A stretch of 64,000 bases of DNA from an uncultured Sulfurovum sp. (GTDB lineage: Bacteria; Campylobacterota; Campylobacteria; Campylobacterales; Sulfurovaceae). Every line of letters starts with the position of its first letter. The first letter of the stretch is position 1. Location of the stretch: the NCBI GenBank assembly GCA_902727895.1, contig CACVAP010000053.1, forward strand, positions 1-64,000, read 5' to 3'. The notes beneath the pieces are model-generated. The model saw only the letters and a list, made by a program, of their open reading frames with translations. It had not been told where the DNA came from and made no database searches. This document shows, piece by piece, positions 1-8,019 of this stretch. A program made the position numbers and the translations under genes.

Positions 1-88
1 TAGCTTTTCCCATTAAATAACCTATAATCCAACCTAATAGTGCTGCCAAAATAAGGCAGATGATAATTTGTGATGCAACTTCCAACAT
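1..88 (-). CDS. small membrane protein, 3' part cut by window edge
   Basis: The ORF begins at an ATG two bases after the end of the OmpA-like gene and runs off the window edge. The visible 29 residues (MLEVASQIIICLILAALLGW and on to a GYLMGK segment) form one hydrophobic helix with small residues, so it is a membrane-anchored protein. A good ribosome binding site (AGGAG, about six bases before the ATG) lies inside the end of the OmpA gene, so the two are translationally linked and probably one operon. The function is not recognisable from this piece. Confidence 0.7.
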   Translation of the reverse strand, partial: MLEVASQIIICLILAALLGWIIGYLMGKA

Positions 89-89
89 G

Positions 90-1127
90 TTATTCTCCTA
101 GTATTTTAAATTCAACACGACGGTTTTTACGTCTGTTCTCTTCGGTATCATTAGATACAAGTGGTTTAGTTTCTCCGTAACCTATGGCTTTAATTCTATT
201 TGCTGAAACTTCCATCGCTACAAGTCTTTCTTTTACCATATCAACACGTGATTGTGACAGCGTTAGGTTGTAGGTTTCATCTCCTGAACCATCAGTATGC
301 CCTTCAATTTCAACATGCACATTTTGATGTTCTTTTAATACAGTAGCAATTTGACGAAGGGTGTTGATACTTTTTTCAGTGAGTGTTGCTTTATTTAGTT
401 CAAAATTTATATCTTCAAAGGCAATAATCTTTTTTATTTTTATTTCTATAGCTTGCACTACTTGTTCTTTTTGCTCTTCGTTTTTTTGTGCTTCGGCTAA
501 TTCTTTAGCCTCTTGTATTGCTTTTTCATCAGCTAAGAGTTTAGCTTTTTTGGCTTCTTCTACTTTTATTGCTTGAAGTTTAGCTTCCTCTTCTGCTTGA
601 ATCGCTGCAATTTCTTCAACTGTAGGTTCTGATGGAACAATAATTGTATTGTTCTTTGAGGGAACTTTTGAGTTAGCAAGTAAAGTACCTAAGGCATATT
701 TGTCTGCTTGTGTAGATACGATACCATCTATAATAAGTTGATTATTTTCATAGAGGATAGAACCTGTCTCATATTTTTCATAAAATAAGGGGAGTAGGGT
801 TTGAGTAAGTGCTAGAACATCATCTTTAGGAATTAAGTTTTCATCTATGATACTTGAGTTGTCTAACTCATTGATACCCAGTGCTGAATGTATCTTTTCC
901 ACTTCTTGTTGATTAGAAAAGCTTCCTTGTAATTCAAATACATTTTTATTCTTTTGTAAATAAAAATTGATGGGTTCAGCGTTAAGTATGTTGCTACTTG
1001 AGTGTATCATCTCACTTGAGGATATTGCTCGTTTTTTAACTATTTTACCTGTATGACACCATGTACATAATATGATTAACAGTAGTAGTAAAAATAGTAA
1101 AATCGGAATCAATTTGTTCCTATTCAT
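90..1127 (-). CDS. OmpA-family peptidoglycan-binding protein with N-terminal membrane anchor
   Basis: 345 residues. Residues about 6-24 are a strongly hydrophobic helix with no clear signal-peptidase site, so the protein is probably anchored in the inner membrane with the rest in the periplasm. A Glu/Lys/Ala-rich stretch (about 168-226) looks like a long helix or coiled coil. The C-terminal 110 residues are an OmpA domain: the GHTDGSGDETYN segment and the NLTLSQSR segment carry the Asp and Arg that bind diaminopimelate in this family, followed by GYGETKP and NRRVEF. It probably ties the envelope to peptidoglycan; a divergent BON-like region may lie at about 50-160. It follows rnj on the same strand after a 208-base gap and is coupled to the next small membrane gene. 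Confidence 0.85.
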   Translation of the reverse strand: MNRNKLIPILLFLLLLLIILCTWCHTGKIVKKRAISSSEMIHSSSNILNAEPINFYLQKNKNVFELQGSFSNQQEVEKIHSALGINELDNSSIIDENLIPKDDVLALTQTLLPLFYEKYETGSILYENNQLIIDGIVSTQADKYALGTLLANSKVPSKNNTIIVPSEPTVEEIAAIQAEEEAKLQAIKVEEAKKAKLLADEKAIQEAKELAEAQKNEEQKEQVVQAIEIKIKKIIAFEDINFELNKATLTEKSINTLRQIATVLKEHQNVHVEIEGHTDGSGDETYNLTLSQSRVDMVKERLVAMEVSANRIKAIGYGETKPLVSNDTEENRRKNRRVEFKILGE

Positions 1128-1150
1128 TGTCTCTCCTTTTATACGAAAAA

Positions 1151-1176
1151 ATATGATTTTTATACTAAAATCATAT
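1151..1176. promoter_or_regulatory. perfect 10-bp inverted repeat upstream of the OmpA-like gene
   Basis: ATATGATTTT and AAAATCATAT flank a six-base spacer, 24 bases before the OmpA-like start. It could be an operator or a hairpin in the 5' leader. The rest of the 208-base gap is very AT-rich with no other clear signal. Confidence 0.4.
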
Positions 1177-1306
1177 CTATTATATATTTTTATGGATTAA
1201 CTAAGCTTAAAATAATATTTTTTTATATTTTTTTTAAATAAATAAATCTAGAAATAATAATTTAAATTGTTAATATTTGTTAAGTAAAAAAGGGAAGAGG
1301 AATAAG

Positions 1307-1330
1307 ACACCTTAGTAGAAACTAAGGTGT
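1307..1330 (-). terminator. hairpin terminator after rnj
   Basis: A perfect 10-bp stem (ACACCTTAGT / ACTAAGGTGT) with a four-base loop lies five bases after the rnj stop. On the minus strand it is followed by a pyrimidine-rich stretch and, about 15 bases on, a run of six T, so it is a plausible but not textbook intrinsic terminator. Confidence 0.6.
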
Positions 1331-1335
1331 TAAGT

Positions 1336-3480
1336 TTACGCCATAAATATTACAGGTGTAATAATTGGATAACGTTTTTTGGTTCTAACTACAAATTTAC
1401 GTACAATACTTGCAATATTTTCTTGAATAACTTTAGGACTAGCTGTTTGTTTTTCTTCTGCATTGATTAAGAAAGTATCAATGATATTTTCGATTTCATG
1501 TGCAAAACGTTTGCCCTCTTTTTCTGGAACAAGTCCTGAAGATGAGATAACTGCTTTACCAATAAGTTTTTTTGTCTCTTTATTCACTTGCATCGCAATG
1601 TTTACAATACCATCTGATGCTAGTTTTTGTCTGTCTTCAACAACATCAGCTTTGATTTCTTTGTTATTTTGGTTATCAATATAGCTTTTACCTGTTTTAA
1701 CAGTTTTCACTTTTTTAAGATACTTAGTTGCTATCTCAATTTGATCACCATCACTCATAAGTAAGATATTTCTAGGGTCAACACCACAATCAATAGCTGT
1801 TCTTGAATGCTTATAGATATGGTTGTACTCACCATGAACAGGCAAGAAGAATTTAGGCTGGATTAATCTTAAAATTAATTGCTGTTCACCTTTTGAAGCA
1901 TGACCTGAAACGTGAATGTTTTCAAAGTCTTTATAACGTACTGTTACGCCAGCTTTTACAAGTTTGTTCATAAGTGAAGATACTGAACCTTCATTCCCTG
2001 GAATAGCATGAGCAGAAATGATGATAGTATCAGAAGGCTTTAGCTTTACATGTCTATGTTCATTGGCTGCCATTCTTGAAAGTGCTGCCATAGCCTCACC
2101 TTGTGAACCAGTGGTTACAATCAGTACTTGCTCTTCTGCATACTTTTGTACTTCATGTGCTTCAATGAAATGTTTATCAGGTAAATCAACATAGCCAAGT
2201 CTTCTTGTCGTTTCAATGTTACGCTCCATAGAACGTCCAATAACACAAATCTTTCTACCAGCTGCAATTCCTCTTTCCATTGCTTGGTAAACACGGTGTG
2301 TATTTGAAGAGAAAGTAGACATGATAACACGTCCTTTTGCTAAACTAAAGAGGGTGTCAAATGTTTTACCAACAACAGCTTCAGACTTTGTATACCCTGG
2401 GTTATGAGAGTTAGTACTGTCAGAGAAAAGACACAATACTCCTTTTGAACCATAATGAGCAAAACGTTGTAAGTCCATTGTTTGGTTATCAATAGGTGTA
2501 TGATCCACTTTAAAGTCAGCCGTGTGAATAAACGTTCCTACTTTAGACTCAATTGCCAATGAACAAGCATCAATAATAGAGTGCGTGTTATGCATCCACT
2601 CTAATTTAAAAGTACCAATGTCATATTGAGTTCTTTTTGTTACATAGTTAAAAAGTTTTACATTTTCCATAAGACCATGTTCTTGAAATTTGTTCTCAAT
2701 CATTGCCAATGCTAGAGGTGTTCCCCAGATTGGAAATTGAAGTTCTTTATATAGGTAAGGAACTGCACCAATATGATCTTCATGAGCATGCGTAATAATT
2801 ACAGCAACAATTTTGTCTTTAATAGCATGTAAGTAAGAAAAGTCTGGCACTAAAATATCAACACCATGCATGGTTTCATCTGGGAATGACATACCAACAT
2901 CAATAACAAAGGCACATTCATCATCTTCCATAACAGCCATGTTTCCACCAATTTCACCAAGACCACCCAGTGGGGTAAATCTTACTTTGTTGTTGTTGTC
3001 CATATTGATTTGTTTCCATGGATTCATTCTTGCATCATTCATCGCAACGTTTTCAGCAATAGAAGTTTTCATTTCTTCAGACATTGGTCCTGGTACAAAT
3101 TTCTTAGGACGTCTTCCACCTCCACCACTGTTTTTATTATTATTTGGTTTCTTAGCATTTGGATTATTATGCTGAGGCTTTTTAGCATTTGGGTTTGGCT
3201 TGTTATGTTGAGGTTTTTTAGGTTGTGAAGTTTTTTGGTTTGGATTAGGTTTAACTATTTGTTTATTACCATTAACTTCTTTATTAGGTTTCTCAACATT
3301 ACCATTTACTTTATGCTCTGGCTGAGGCTTATTTCCATCTACAGCTTGATTATTATTTTGTTGTCTTCTATGAGGGTTTCCAGCTCTCTTAGGTCTTTCT
3401 GGACGGTCTCTTCTTGGTTTTTTTTCTTCAGAAGTATTTTGGGGTGTTTTATTCTCATTGTTTTCATTATTATTTTCCAT
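1336..3480 (-). CDS. rnj: ribonuclease J
   Basis: 714 residues. RNase J is a metallo-beta-lactamase/beta-CASP exo- and endoribonuclease central to mRNA decay in Campylobacterota. Residues 1 to about 130 are a disordered, Asn/Lys/Pro-rich basic tail with repeated NPNAKKPQHN-like units, comparable to the long tail known in Helicobacter pylori RNase J. The catalytic core starts near residue 165. The zinc motif HAHEDH is at 231-236, and later beta-CASP signatures include SDSTNSHNPG, GSQGEAMAALSRMA and the HVSGHA and PVHGEY segments. The start overlaps the end of rsmA by 11 bases, so the two are translationally coupled. Confidence 0.95.
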   Translation of the reverse strand: MENNNENNENKTPQNTSEEKKPRRDRPERPKRAGNPHRRQQNNNQAVDGNKPQPEHKVNGNVEKPNKEVNGNKQIVKPNPNQKTSQPKKPQHNKPNPNAKKPQHNNPNAKKPNNNKNSGGGGRRPKKFVPGPMSEEMKTSIAENVAMNDARMNPWKQINMDNNNKVRFTPLGGLGEIGGNMAVMEDDECAFVIDVGMSFPDETMHGVDILVPDFSYLHAIKDKIVAVIITHAHEDHIGAVPYLYKELQFPIWGTPLALAMIENKFQEHGLMENVKLFNYVTKRTQYDIGTFKLEWMHNTHSIIDACSLAIESKVGTFIHTADFKVDHTPIDNQTMDLQRFAHYGSKGVLCLFSDSTNSHNPGYTKSEAVVGKTFDTLFSLAKGRVIMSTFSSNTHRVYQAMERGIAAGRKICVIGRSMERNIETTRRLGYVDLPDKHFIEAHEVQKYAEEQVLIVTTGSQGEAMAALSRMAANEHRHVKLKPSDTIIISAHAIPGNEGSVSSLMNKLVKAGVTVRYKDFENIHVSGHASKGEQQLILRLIQPKFFLPVHGEYNHIYKHSRTAIDCGVDPRNILLMSDGDQIEIATKYLKKVKTVKTGKSYIDNQNNKEIKADVVEDRQKLASDGIVNIAMQVNKETKKLIGKAVISSSGLVPEKEGKRFAHEIENIIDTFLINAEEKQTASPKVIQENIASIVRKFVVRTKKRYPIITPVIFMA

Positions 3481-4279
3481 CTATATTATCCTTGTTTAAT
3501 TCATTATATAAGTGATGATACATAGATGTCTCAGCTTCATGAGGTCGAATAGTTAGACTTATTCCCAGCTCTGTGAGTAGAGCTTCAATTTTATCTTTAG
3601 GGTAGTGGGTACTCAAGTTTTTAGAAAGTTTCTTTCTTGGTTGCTTAAATGCGACCTTTAAAAAATCTTCAAAATCTTTATTGTCTTCACTACGATTTTT
3701 ACATATTAAAAGAATGGCAGAAGTTATTTTTGGTGGTGGAACAAAGTTTTCTGCTCCAACATCAAAGAGAAGCTCTCCAAAACCTACTGTTTGTGTTAAA
3801 ACAGAAAGTCCTGAAAAAGCTTTTTCCCCTGGTTGTGCTGAAAATTTTTCAGCTACTTCTTTTTGAACCATAACCAATACCGATTGGCAGTGTTCATCTT
3901 TTAATGCTTTCAAAATAATATTGGTGGCAATATAGTAGGGTAAATTGGCTACTAAATGATAATCTTCATTTAGTAACGAACCTTCTTCCCAATGTTTTAG
4001 CACATCTCCACAATTTATTTTTAGCTTGTCCGTGTGGATGGCATCGCTAAAAGTATTTTGTAGATGTACACATAATCTTTTATCAACCTCAAATGCTGTG
4101 ACATTTCGAGTCAGAATTAACTCTTTGGTTAAATCACCTAAGCCAGGCCCAATTTCTGCAACCTTCAAGTTGTCGTTGGGAATCGATTGGATGATTCGTT
4201 TAATTATTGCGTCATTTTTTAAAAAGTTTTGACCGTATCTTTTGTTTGCAAATTCTGATAAGTTTTCAATTTTATTCAT
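3470..4279 (-). CDS. rsmA: 16S rRNA (adenine-1518,1519-N6)-dimethyltransferase
   Basis: 269 residues, the usual size for RsmA/KsgA. It dimethylates two adjacent adenines near the 3' end of 16S rRNA during late small-subunit assembly. The SAM-binding motif EIGPGLGDL is at 42-50, the FEVD acidic loop follows, and the catalytic motif NLPY is at 112-115. The N-terminal RYGQNFL is typical of the family. It is the first gene of the rsmA-rnj operon, divergent from hisF. This rsmA-rnj pairing is, to my knowledge, common in Campylobacterota. Confidence 0.95.
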   Translation of the reverse strand: MNKIENLSEFANKRYGQNFLKNDAIIKRIIQSIPNDNLKVAEIGPGLGDLTKELILTRNVTAFEVDKRLCVHLQNTFSDAIHTDKLKINCGDVLKHWEEGSLLNEDYHLVANLPYYIATNIILKALKDEHCQSVLVMVQKEVAEKFSAQPGEKAFSGLSVLTQTVGFGELLFDVGAENFVPPPKITSAILLICKNRSEDNKDFEDFLKVAFKQPRKKLSKNLSTHYPKDKIEALLTELGISLTIRPHEAETSMYHHLYNELNKDNIDGK

Positions 4280-4328
4280 TCTACACCATTCTTACTTAAT
4301 ATATAGTTATCTATTTTGACTATTTGGC

Positions 4329-4334
4329 TATAAT
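4329..4334 (+). promoter_or_regulatory. predicted -10 element of the hisF operon
   Basis: TATAAT lies 46 bases before the hisF start in the divergent rsmA/hisF gap. No good -35 is seen, as is usual for sigma-70 promoters in Campylobacterota. The ribosome binding site is AAGGA, seven bases or so before the ATG. Confidence 0.45.
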
Positions 4335-4380
4335 TTTAGCATAATTAATGTAGGTAAACACTGCTTAAGTAAGGAAAAGA

Positions 4381-5145
4381 ATGGAATATTTTGCAAAACG
4401 CATAATACCTTGTCTCGATGTGGACAATGGACGCGTAGTAAAAGGTGTAAACTTTGTAGGGCTAAGAGATGCTGGTGACCCTGTAGAAGTAGCGAAACGT
4501 TATAACATAGAAGGTGCAGATGAAATTACTTTTTTAGACATTGGTGCAACCCATGAAGGTAGAGCTACCATTGTGGATGTGGTCAGAGAAGTAGCCAAAG
4601 AAGTTTTTATACCTTTAACTGTTGGTGGTGGTATTCGAGAACTCAATGACATTTATAAACTTTTAAATGTTGGTTGTGACAAAGTGAGCATTAACTCAGC
4701 AGCCATTAAAAGACCAGAGTTTATTAATGAAGGGGCAAAGCGTTTTGGTTCTCAATGTATTGTGGTTGCCATAGATGCAAAAAAAGTTTCTGAAAACAAA
4801 TGGAACATCTTTACACATGGTGGAAGAAATGACACGGGCATAGATGCTATTGAATGGGCGAAAGAATCTTATGAACGAGGAGCTGGTGAGTTGCTTATTA
4901 CTTCTATGGATTCAGATGGAACCAAAGCTGGTTTTGCGAATGATTTAAATTCACGTATTGCAGAAATCGTAAATATTCCTATTATTGCTTCAGGTGGTGC
5001 TGGTACGATGGAACACATGAAAGAGGCTTTTACAAAAGGAAATGCAGATGCAGCTTTAGCAGCTTCTATTTTTCACTTTAGAGAAATAGATATTATGGAT
5101 TTAAAACATTACTTACGTGATGAAAAAATTCCAGTGAGGATATAA
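4381..5145 (+). CDS. hisF: imidazole glycerol phosphate synthase cyclase subunit HisF
   Basis: 254 residues, full length. HisF is the TIM-barrel cyclase that, with glutaminase HisH, converts PRFAR and ammonia to imidazole glycerol phosphate and AICAR in histidine synthesis. The two catalytic Asp residues are seen at D13 ([13 protein letters not shown]) and D132 (VVAIDAKK), and the phosphate-binding loops VGGGIR and ASGGAG are intact. It is the first gene of a run hisF - nucleoside phosphorylase-like - rlmN; the next gene starts one base after its stop. No other his gene is in the window. Confidence 0.97.
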   Translation: MEYFAKRIIPCLDVDNGRVVKGVNFVGLRDAGDPVEVAKRYNIEGADEITFLDIGATHEGRATIVDVVREVAKEVFIPLTVGGGIRELNDIYKLLNVGCDKVSINSAAIKRPEFINEGAKRFGSQCIVVAIDAKKVSENKWNIFTHGGRNDTGIDAIEWAKESYERGAGELLITSMDSDGTKAGFANDLNSRIAEIVNIPIIASGGAGTMEHMKEAFTKGNADAALAASIFHFREIDIMDLKHYLRDEKIPVRI

Positions 5146-5146
5146 G

Positions 5147-5731
5147 ATGTTTATTTGCGCAGGTGAAATCGAAACTTTTGATTTTGCAAAACCTATGGGA
5201 ATAGGGATGATTGATATGAGTATTAACTTAACAAAGTTATGCGCTTCGAATCCTCCTCCTTTTATATTTTTTGTAGGAACGGCTGGTTCATATGGTAATC
5301 ATGATATTTTTGATATTGTAGAATCTAAAACGGCAGCGAACATTGAGAATGGTTTTTTTAATGCTAAGGCTTACACCCCACTTGACAATGTTGTGTCAAC
5401 AGCCCAAGATGTTTCACGTGAAACAATCATAAACTCATCTAACTACATTACAACAGATGAAAGTTTAGGTAAGCACTATCTATCAAATAATATTCAACTT
5501 GAAAATATGGAATTTTTTGCTGTACTTAAAGTTGCCAAAGCATTTAATATTCCTGTGGCTGGTGCATTTATAGTAACGAACTATTGTAATGCAAAAGCAC
5601 ATCAAACTTTTCTTGATAATCATAAAGAAGCCCTATTGCGTTTGACAAAGCATATGCACAGTTCAAAAAGTATTTCTCCTGTAGCTATACAAGAGAATAA
5701 TAATGACTTCCCTGAATATCAATTTCCATAA
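5147..5731 (+). CDS. nucleoside phosphorylase-like protein
   Basis: 194 residues, shorter than classical purine nucleoside phosphorylases (about 230-250). The sequence resembles the small proteins annotated as purine-nucleoside phosphorylase in Campylobacterota: an N-terminal MFICAGEIETFDFA segment, a glycine-rich FFVGTAGSYG segment like the phosphate-binding strand, and a late LENMEFFAVLKVAKAFNIP segment matching the E-M-E nucleoside-binding motif of the PNP/UDP family. The usual terminal helix is short. It probably works in purine salvage, but substrate cannot be read from sequence. It sits between hisF (one-base gap) and rlmN (30-base gap). Confidence 0.7.
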   Translation: MFICAGEIETFDFAKPMGIGMIDMSINLTKLCASNPPPFIFFVGTAGSYGNHDIFDIVESKTAANIENGFFNAKAYTPLDNVVSTAQDVSRETIINSSNYITTDESLGKHYLSNNIQLENMEFFAVLKVAKAFNIPVAGAFIVTNYCNAKAHQTFLDNHKEALLRLTKHMHSSKSISPVAIQENNNDFPEYQFP

Positions 5732-5761
5732 GAGACAAGAAATAATAAAAAAAGAGACAGT

Positions 5762-6844
5762 ATGAGAACAGAAAAAAAACCATGTATCCAAGACTACACA
5801 AGAGAAGAGTTGAGTGAAATTATAAAACCTTCTTTTCGTGCCAAACAAGTTTACTCTTGGCTTTATCATAAATATGTAAACTCTTTTGAAGAGATGAAAA
5901 ATCTACCAAAAGCTTTACAAGATGAGCTGGCTAGTAAGTACCGAATTGAGCCTTTAAGACTTGCGAAAAAAGAGCAGAGTAAAGACGGAAGTATCAAGTA
6001 TCTTTTCCAACTAGAAGATGGCAATACCGTTGAAACAGTTTTACTCCTCATGAAGAAAAAACTTTTTAATGAAGACGGATCAGTAAAGCAACAAGAAAAG
6101 TATACTGTTTGTATTTCTTGTCAGGTTGGTTGTAAAGTTGGTTGTGCATTTTGTTTAACAGCCAAGAGTGGTTTCATTGCAAACTTGACAGCTGGTGAAA
6201 TTGTAGAGCAGATTCGTTACATCAAAAAAGACAATGACATTGATGCTAACAGAAGACTCAATATTGTTTACATGGGTATGGGTGAACCTCTTGATAATCT
6301 CGTGCCAGTGGCTCAAAGTTCAAGAGTATTTGCTGATCCAGATGGTATGGCAATTGCACCTCATAGACAAACCATTTCAACTTCTGGTTTATCAACCAAA
6401 ATTACTAAATTGGGTAAATTAGAGTTAGGTGTTAACCTTGCCATTTCTTTACATGCTGTTGACGATGAGCTAAGAGAACAGTTGATGCCAATTAACAAAG
6501 CTTATAACATTCAGTCAATCATAGATGCTGTAAAAGATTTCCCTATCAATGATAGAAAGAGGGTAATGTTTGAGTACCTTGTGATTAAAGATGTAAATGA
6601 TTCTATGGAAGCTGCTAAAAAGCTCTTGTCATTACTTAATGGAATCAAATCAAAAGTAAACCTTATTTACTTTAACCCATATGGTGGAACTGAGTTTAAA
6701 AGACCAGAAGAAAAAGACATGAAAGCGTTTCAAGAGTATTTAACCCATCATGGTTTACACTGCACCATCAGAGAATCAAAAGGTCTTGACATCTCTGCTG
6801 CATGTGGACAACTACGTGACAATGAATTAGAAAAGGAGGTTTAG
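5762..6844 (+). CDS. rlmN: 23S rRNA/tRNA adenine-C2 methyltransferase RlmN
   Basis: 360 residues. This radical-SAM enzyme methylates C2 of A2503 in 23S rRNA and of A37 in some tRNAs. The cluster motif CxxxCxxC is at C124, C128 and C131. C117 and C348 (in DISAACGQLRD) match the resolving and methyl-carrying cysteines of the E. coli enzyme. GMGEPLDN is the SAM-binding motif. The gene ends within the AGGAGG ribosome binding site of the following small ORF. Confidence 0.96.
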   Translation: MRTEKKPCIQDYTREELSEIIKPSFRAKQVYSWLYHKYVNSFEEMKNLPKALQDELASKYRIEPLRLAKKEQSKDGSIKYLFQLEDGNTVETVLLLMKKKLFNEDGSVKQQEKYTVCISCQVGCKVGCAFCLTAKSGFIANLTAGEIVEQIRYIKKDNDIDANRRLNIVYMGMGEPLDNLVPVAQSSRVFADPDGMAIAPHRQTISTSGLSTKITKLGKLELGVNLAISLHAVDDELREQLMPINKAYNIQSIIDAVKDFPINDRKRVMFEYLVIKDVNDSMEAAKKLLSLLNGIKSKVNLIYFNPYGGTEFKRPEEKDMKAFQEYLTHHGLHCTIRESKGLDISAACGQLRDNELEKEV

Positions 6845-6845
6845 C

Positions 6846-6941
6846 ATGTCAGCAATGGATATTTCATTTGTTGTATTTTTAGCTTTGGTTGTGGTTGGTT
6901 CAGCTTATGGTGTTTACAAAGCCATGACGGAAGACGACTAA
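6846..6941 (+). CDS. 31-residue single-span membrane peptide
   Basis: This ORF is too short for the supplied track. It starts one base after the rlmN stop with a near-perfect AGGAGG ribosome binding site placed seven bases before the ATG. The product has a short polar start (MSAMDIS), one hydrophobic helix (FVVFLALVVVGSAYGVY) and a KAMTEDD tail. The strong ribosome binding site, tight spacing and terminator right behind it argue that it is translated. The function is unknown; it could be a small membrane-protein partner. Confidence 0.65.
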   Translation: MSAMDISFVVFLALVVVGSAYGVYKAMTEDD

Positions 6942-6953
6942 CTTCTGACTTTA

Positions 6954-6988
6954 ACTTTGACAAGCTCAGTAAATGAACTTGTCAAAGT
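6954..6988. terminator. bidirectional terminator between rlmN operon and RluA-type gene
   Basis: An 11-bp perfect stem (ACTTTGACAAG / CTTGTCAAAGT) with a 13-base loop lies exactly between the stop of the small ORF and the stop of the convergent pseudouridine synthase gene, so it can end transcription from both sides. The plus strand continues with a T/C-rich stretch. Confidence 0.65.
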
Positions 6989-7942
6989 CTATTCTTCTTC
7001 GATTTTGGAACCTGTTGAAGTAAAAAACTTCCGTTTCTCTTTTGCACAAATCTCTTTCTTGGCTTCTAAAAAATCAACCCTTGTAAATATACTATATTGA
7101 TTTCCATAAGGAAAATGTAAAGCATGTGCATGTAGGAGTAGGCGAGTAGCACCTGTCTCTATGGAACGCTCTTCATCACTTATGTTCATGTCAAGATACT
7201 TGTCAGAAGCTTCAAATGATGTTCCATAAATTGGGTCACCTAGTATAGGATGTTTCACGTGAAACAAATGAATACGTATCTGATGTAGTCTTCCTGTATG
7301 AGGTTTACACTCTACTAAGGTAGTATCTAATTCTTCATCGTACTCTAGGGGTATGAAATCTGTAGTCGCCTTCTTACCCTTCTCGCAAATCTCTACTTTA
7401 TGCTTTTTAGTGGTGTAGTCATTACGTACACAGATAGAAGCTTCTACGGTAAAAGGTTCTGTCAATTTTCCTGTTACCCATGCTAAGTATTGTTTCTTAA
7501 TGGTCTTCTTCTCAAAAGAACCTTTTAAAAAACGTTCTGCATCTTTATGACGTGAGGCAAGAAAAAGACCAGAAGTTTCCATGTCTATTCTATGTGTACC
7601 ATTGGCATTTTGTCCAGAGTGTGTTCTGACTTCATCAAGCATTGAGTATTCAGTTGCCATTGTATTTGGATGGACGAGTACGCCAGAAGGTTTGTCAAAA
7701 ACTAAAAAGTCCTTGTTGACAAAGATAGGTTTTGCTCCTCGGCTCTTTGGCTCAAAGTAAACGACTTCAATATCACCTTCTATAATGGCACCTGTATCAA
7801 AAATAGATTCACCATTAATTATCACACGACCTCTAGCAATAAGTCGTTGTGATTCTCCTTGGGTAAAGTTGAATTTATGCATAATATATAGAAATGCTTT
7901 AATAGGTTTTTCTACATGGAAAGGACGTTTTACGAATGGCAT
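6989..7942 (-). CDS. RluA-family RNA pseudouridine synthase
   Basis: 317 residues. The enzyme isomerises specific uridines in rRNA or tRNA. An N-terminal S4-like RNA-binding segment (about 1-65) precedes the catalytic domain. The catalytic Asp is D120 in HRIDMETSG (commonly HRLDxxTSG), followed by KKQYLAWVTG and the PHTGRLHQIRIH signature. The length and layout fit RluC/RluD-type proteins, but the RNA target cannot be assigned. It is convergent with the rlmN operon and divergent from purB. Confidence 0.92.
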   Translation of the reverse strand: MPFVKRPFHVEKPIKAFLYIMHKFNFTQGESQRLIARGRVIINGESIFDTGAIIEGDIEVVYFEPKSRGAKPIFVNKDFLVFDKPSGVLVHPNTMATEYSMLDEVRTHSGQNANGTHRIDMETSGLFLASRHKDAERFLKGSFEKKTIKKQYLAWVTGKLTEPFTVEASICVRNDYTTKKHKVEICEKGKKATTDFIPLEYDEELDTTLVECKPHTGRLHQIRIHLFHVKHPILGDPIYGTSFEASDKYLDMNISDEERSIETGATRLLLHAHALHFPYGNQYSIFTRVDFLEAKKEICAKEKRKFFTSTGSKIEEE

Positions 7943-7969
7943 ATTTTTACCTCTTTTTTAGTCGAATTG

Positions 7970-7983
7970 GATAGAATTCTATC
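7970..7983. promoter_or_regulatory. 14-bp perfect palindrome in the divergent rlu/purB promoter region
   Basis: GATAGAATTCTATC is self-complementary and sits about 40 bases before the purB start. It could be an operator. Palindromes of this size do occur by chance in AT-rich DNA, and the function is not known. Confidence 0.3.
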
Positions 7984-8019
7984 ATAAAAATCTAACACTC
8001 TATGTGCAAGGAATGAGAA

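Noticed and set aside
2870-3525. Plus-strand ORFs opposite the rnj N-terminal region
   Set aside because: They mirror the low-complexity Asn/Lys/Pro coding region of rnj and have no ribosome binding sites.
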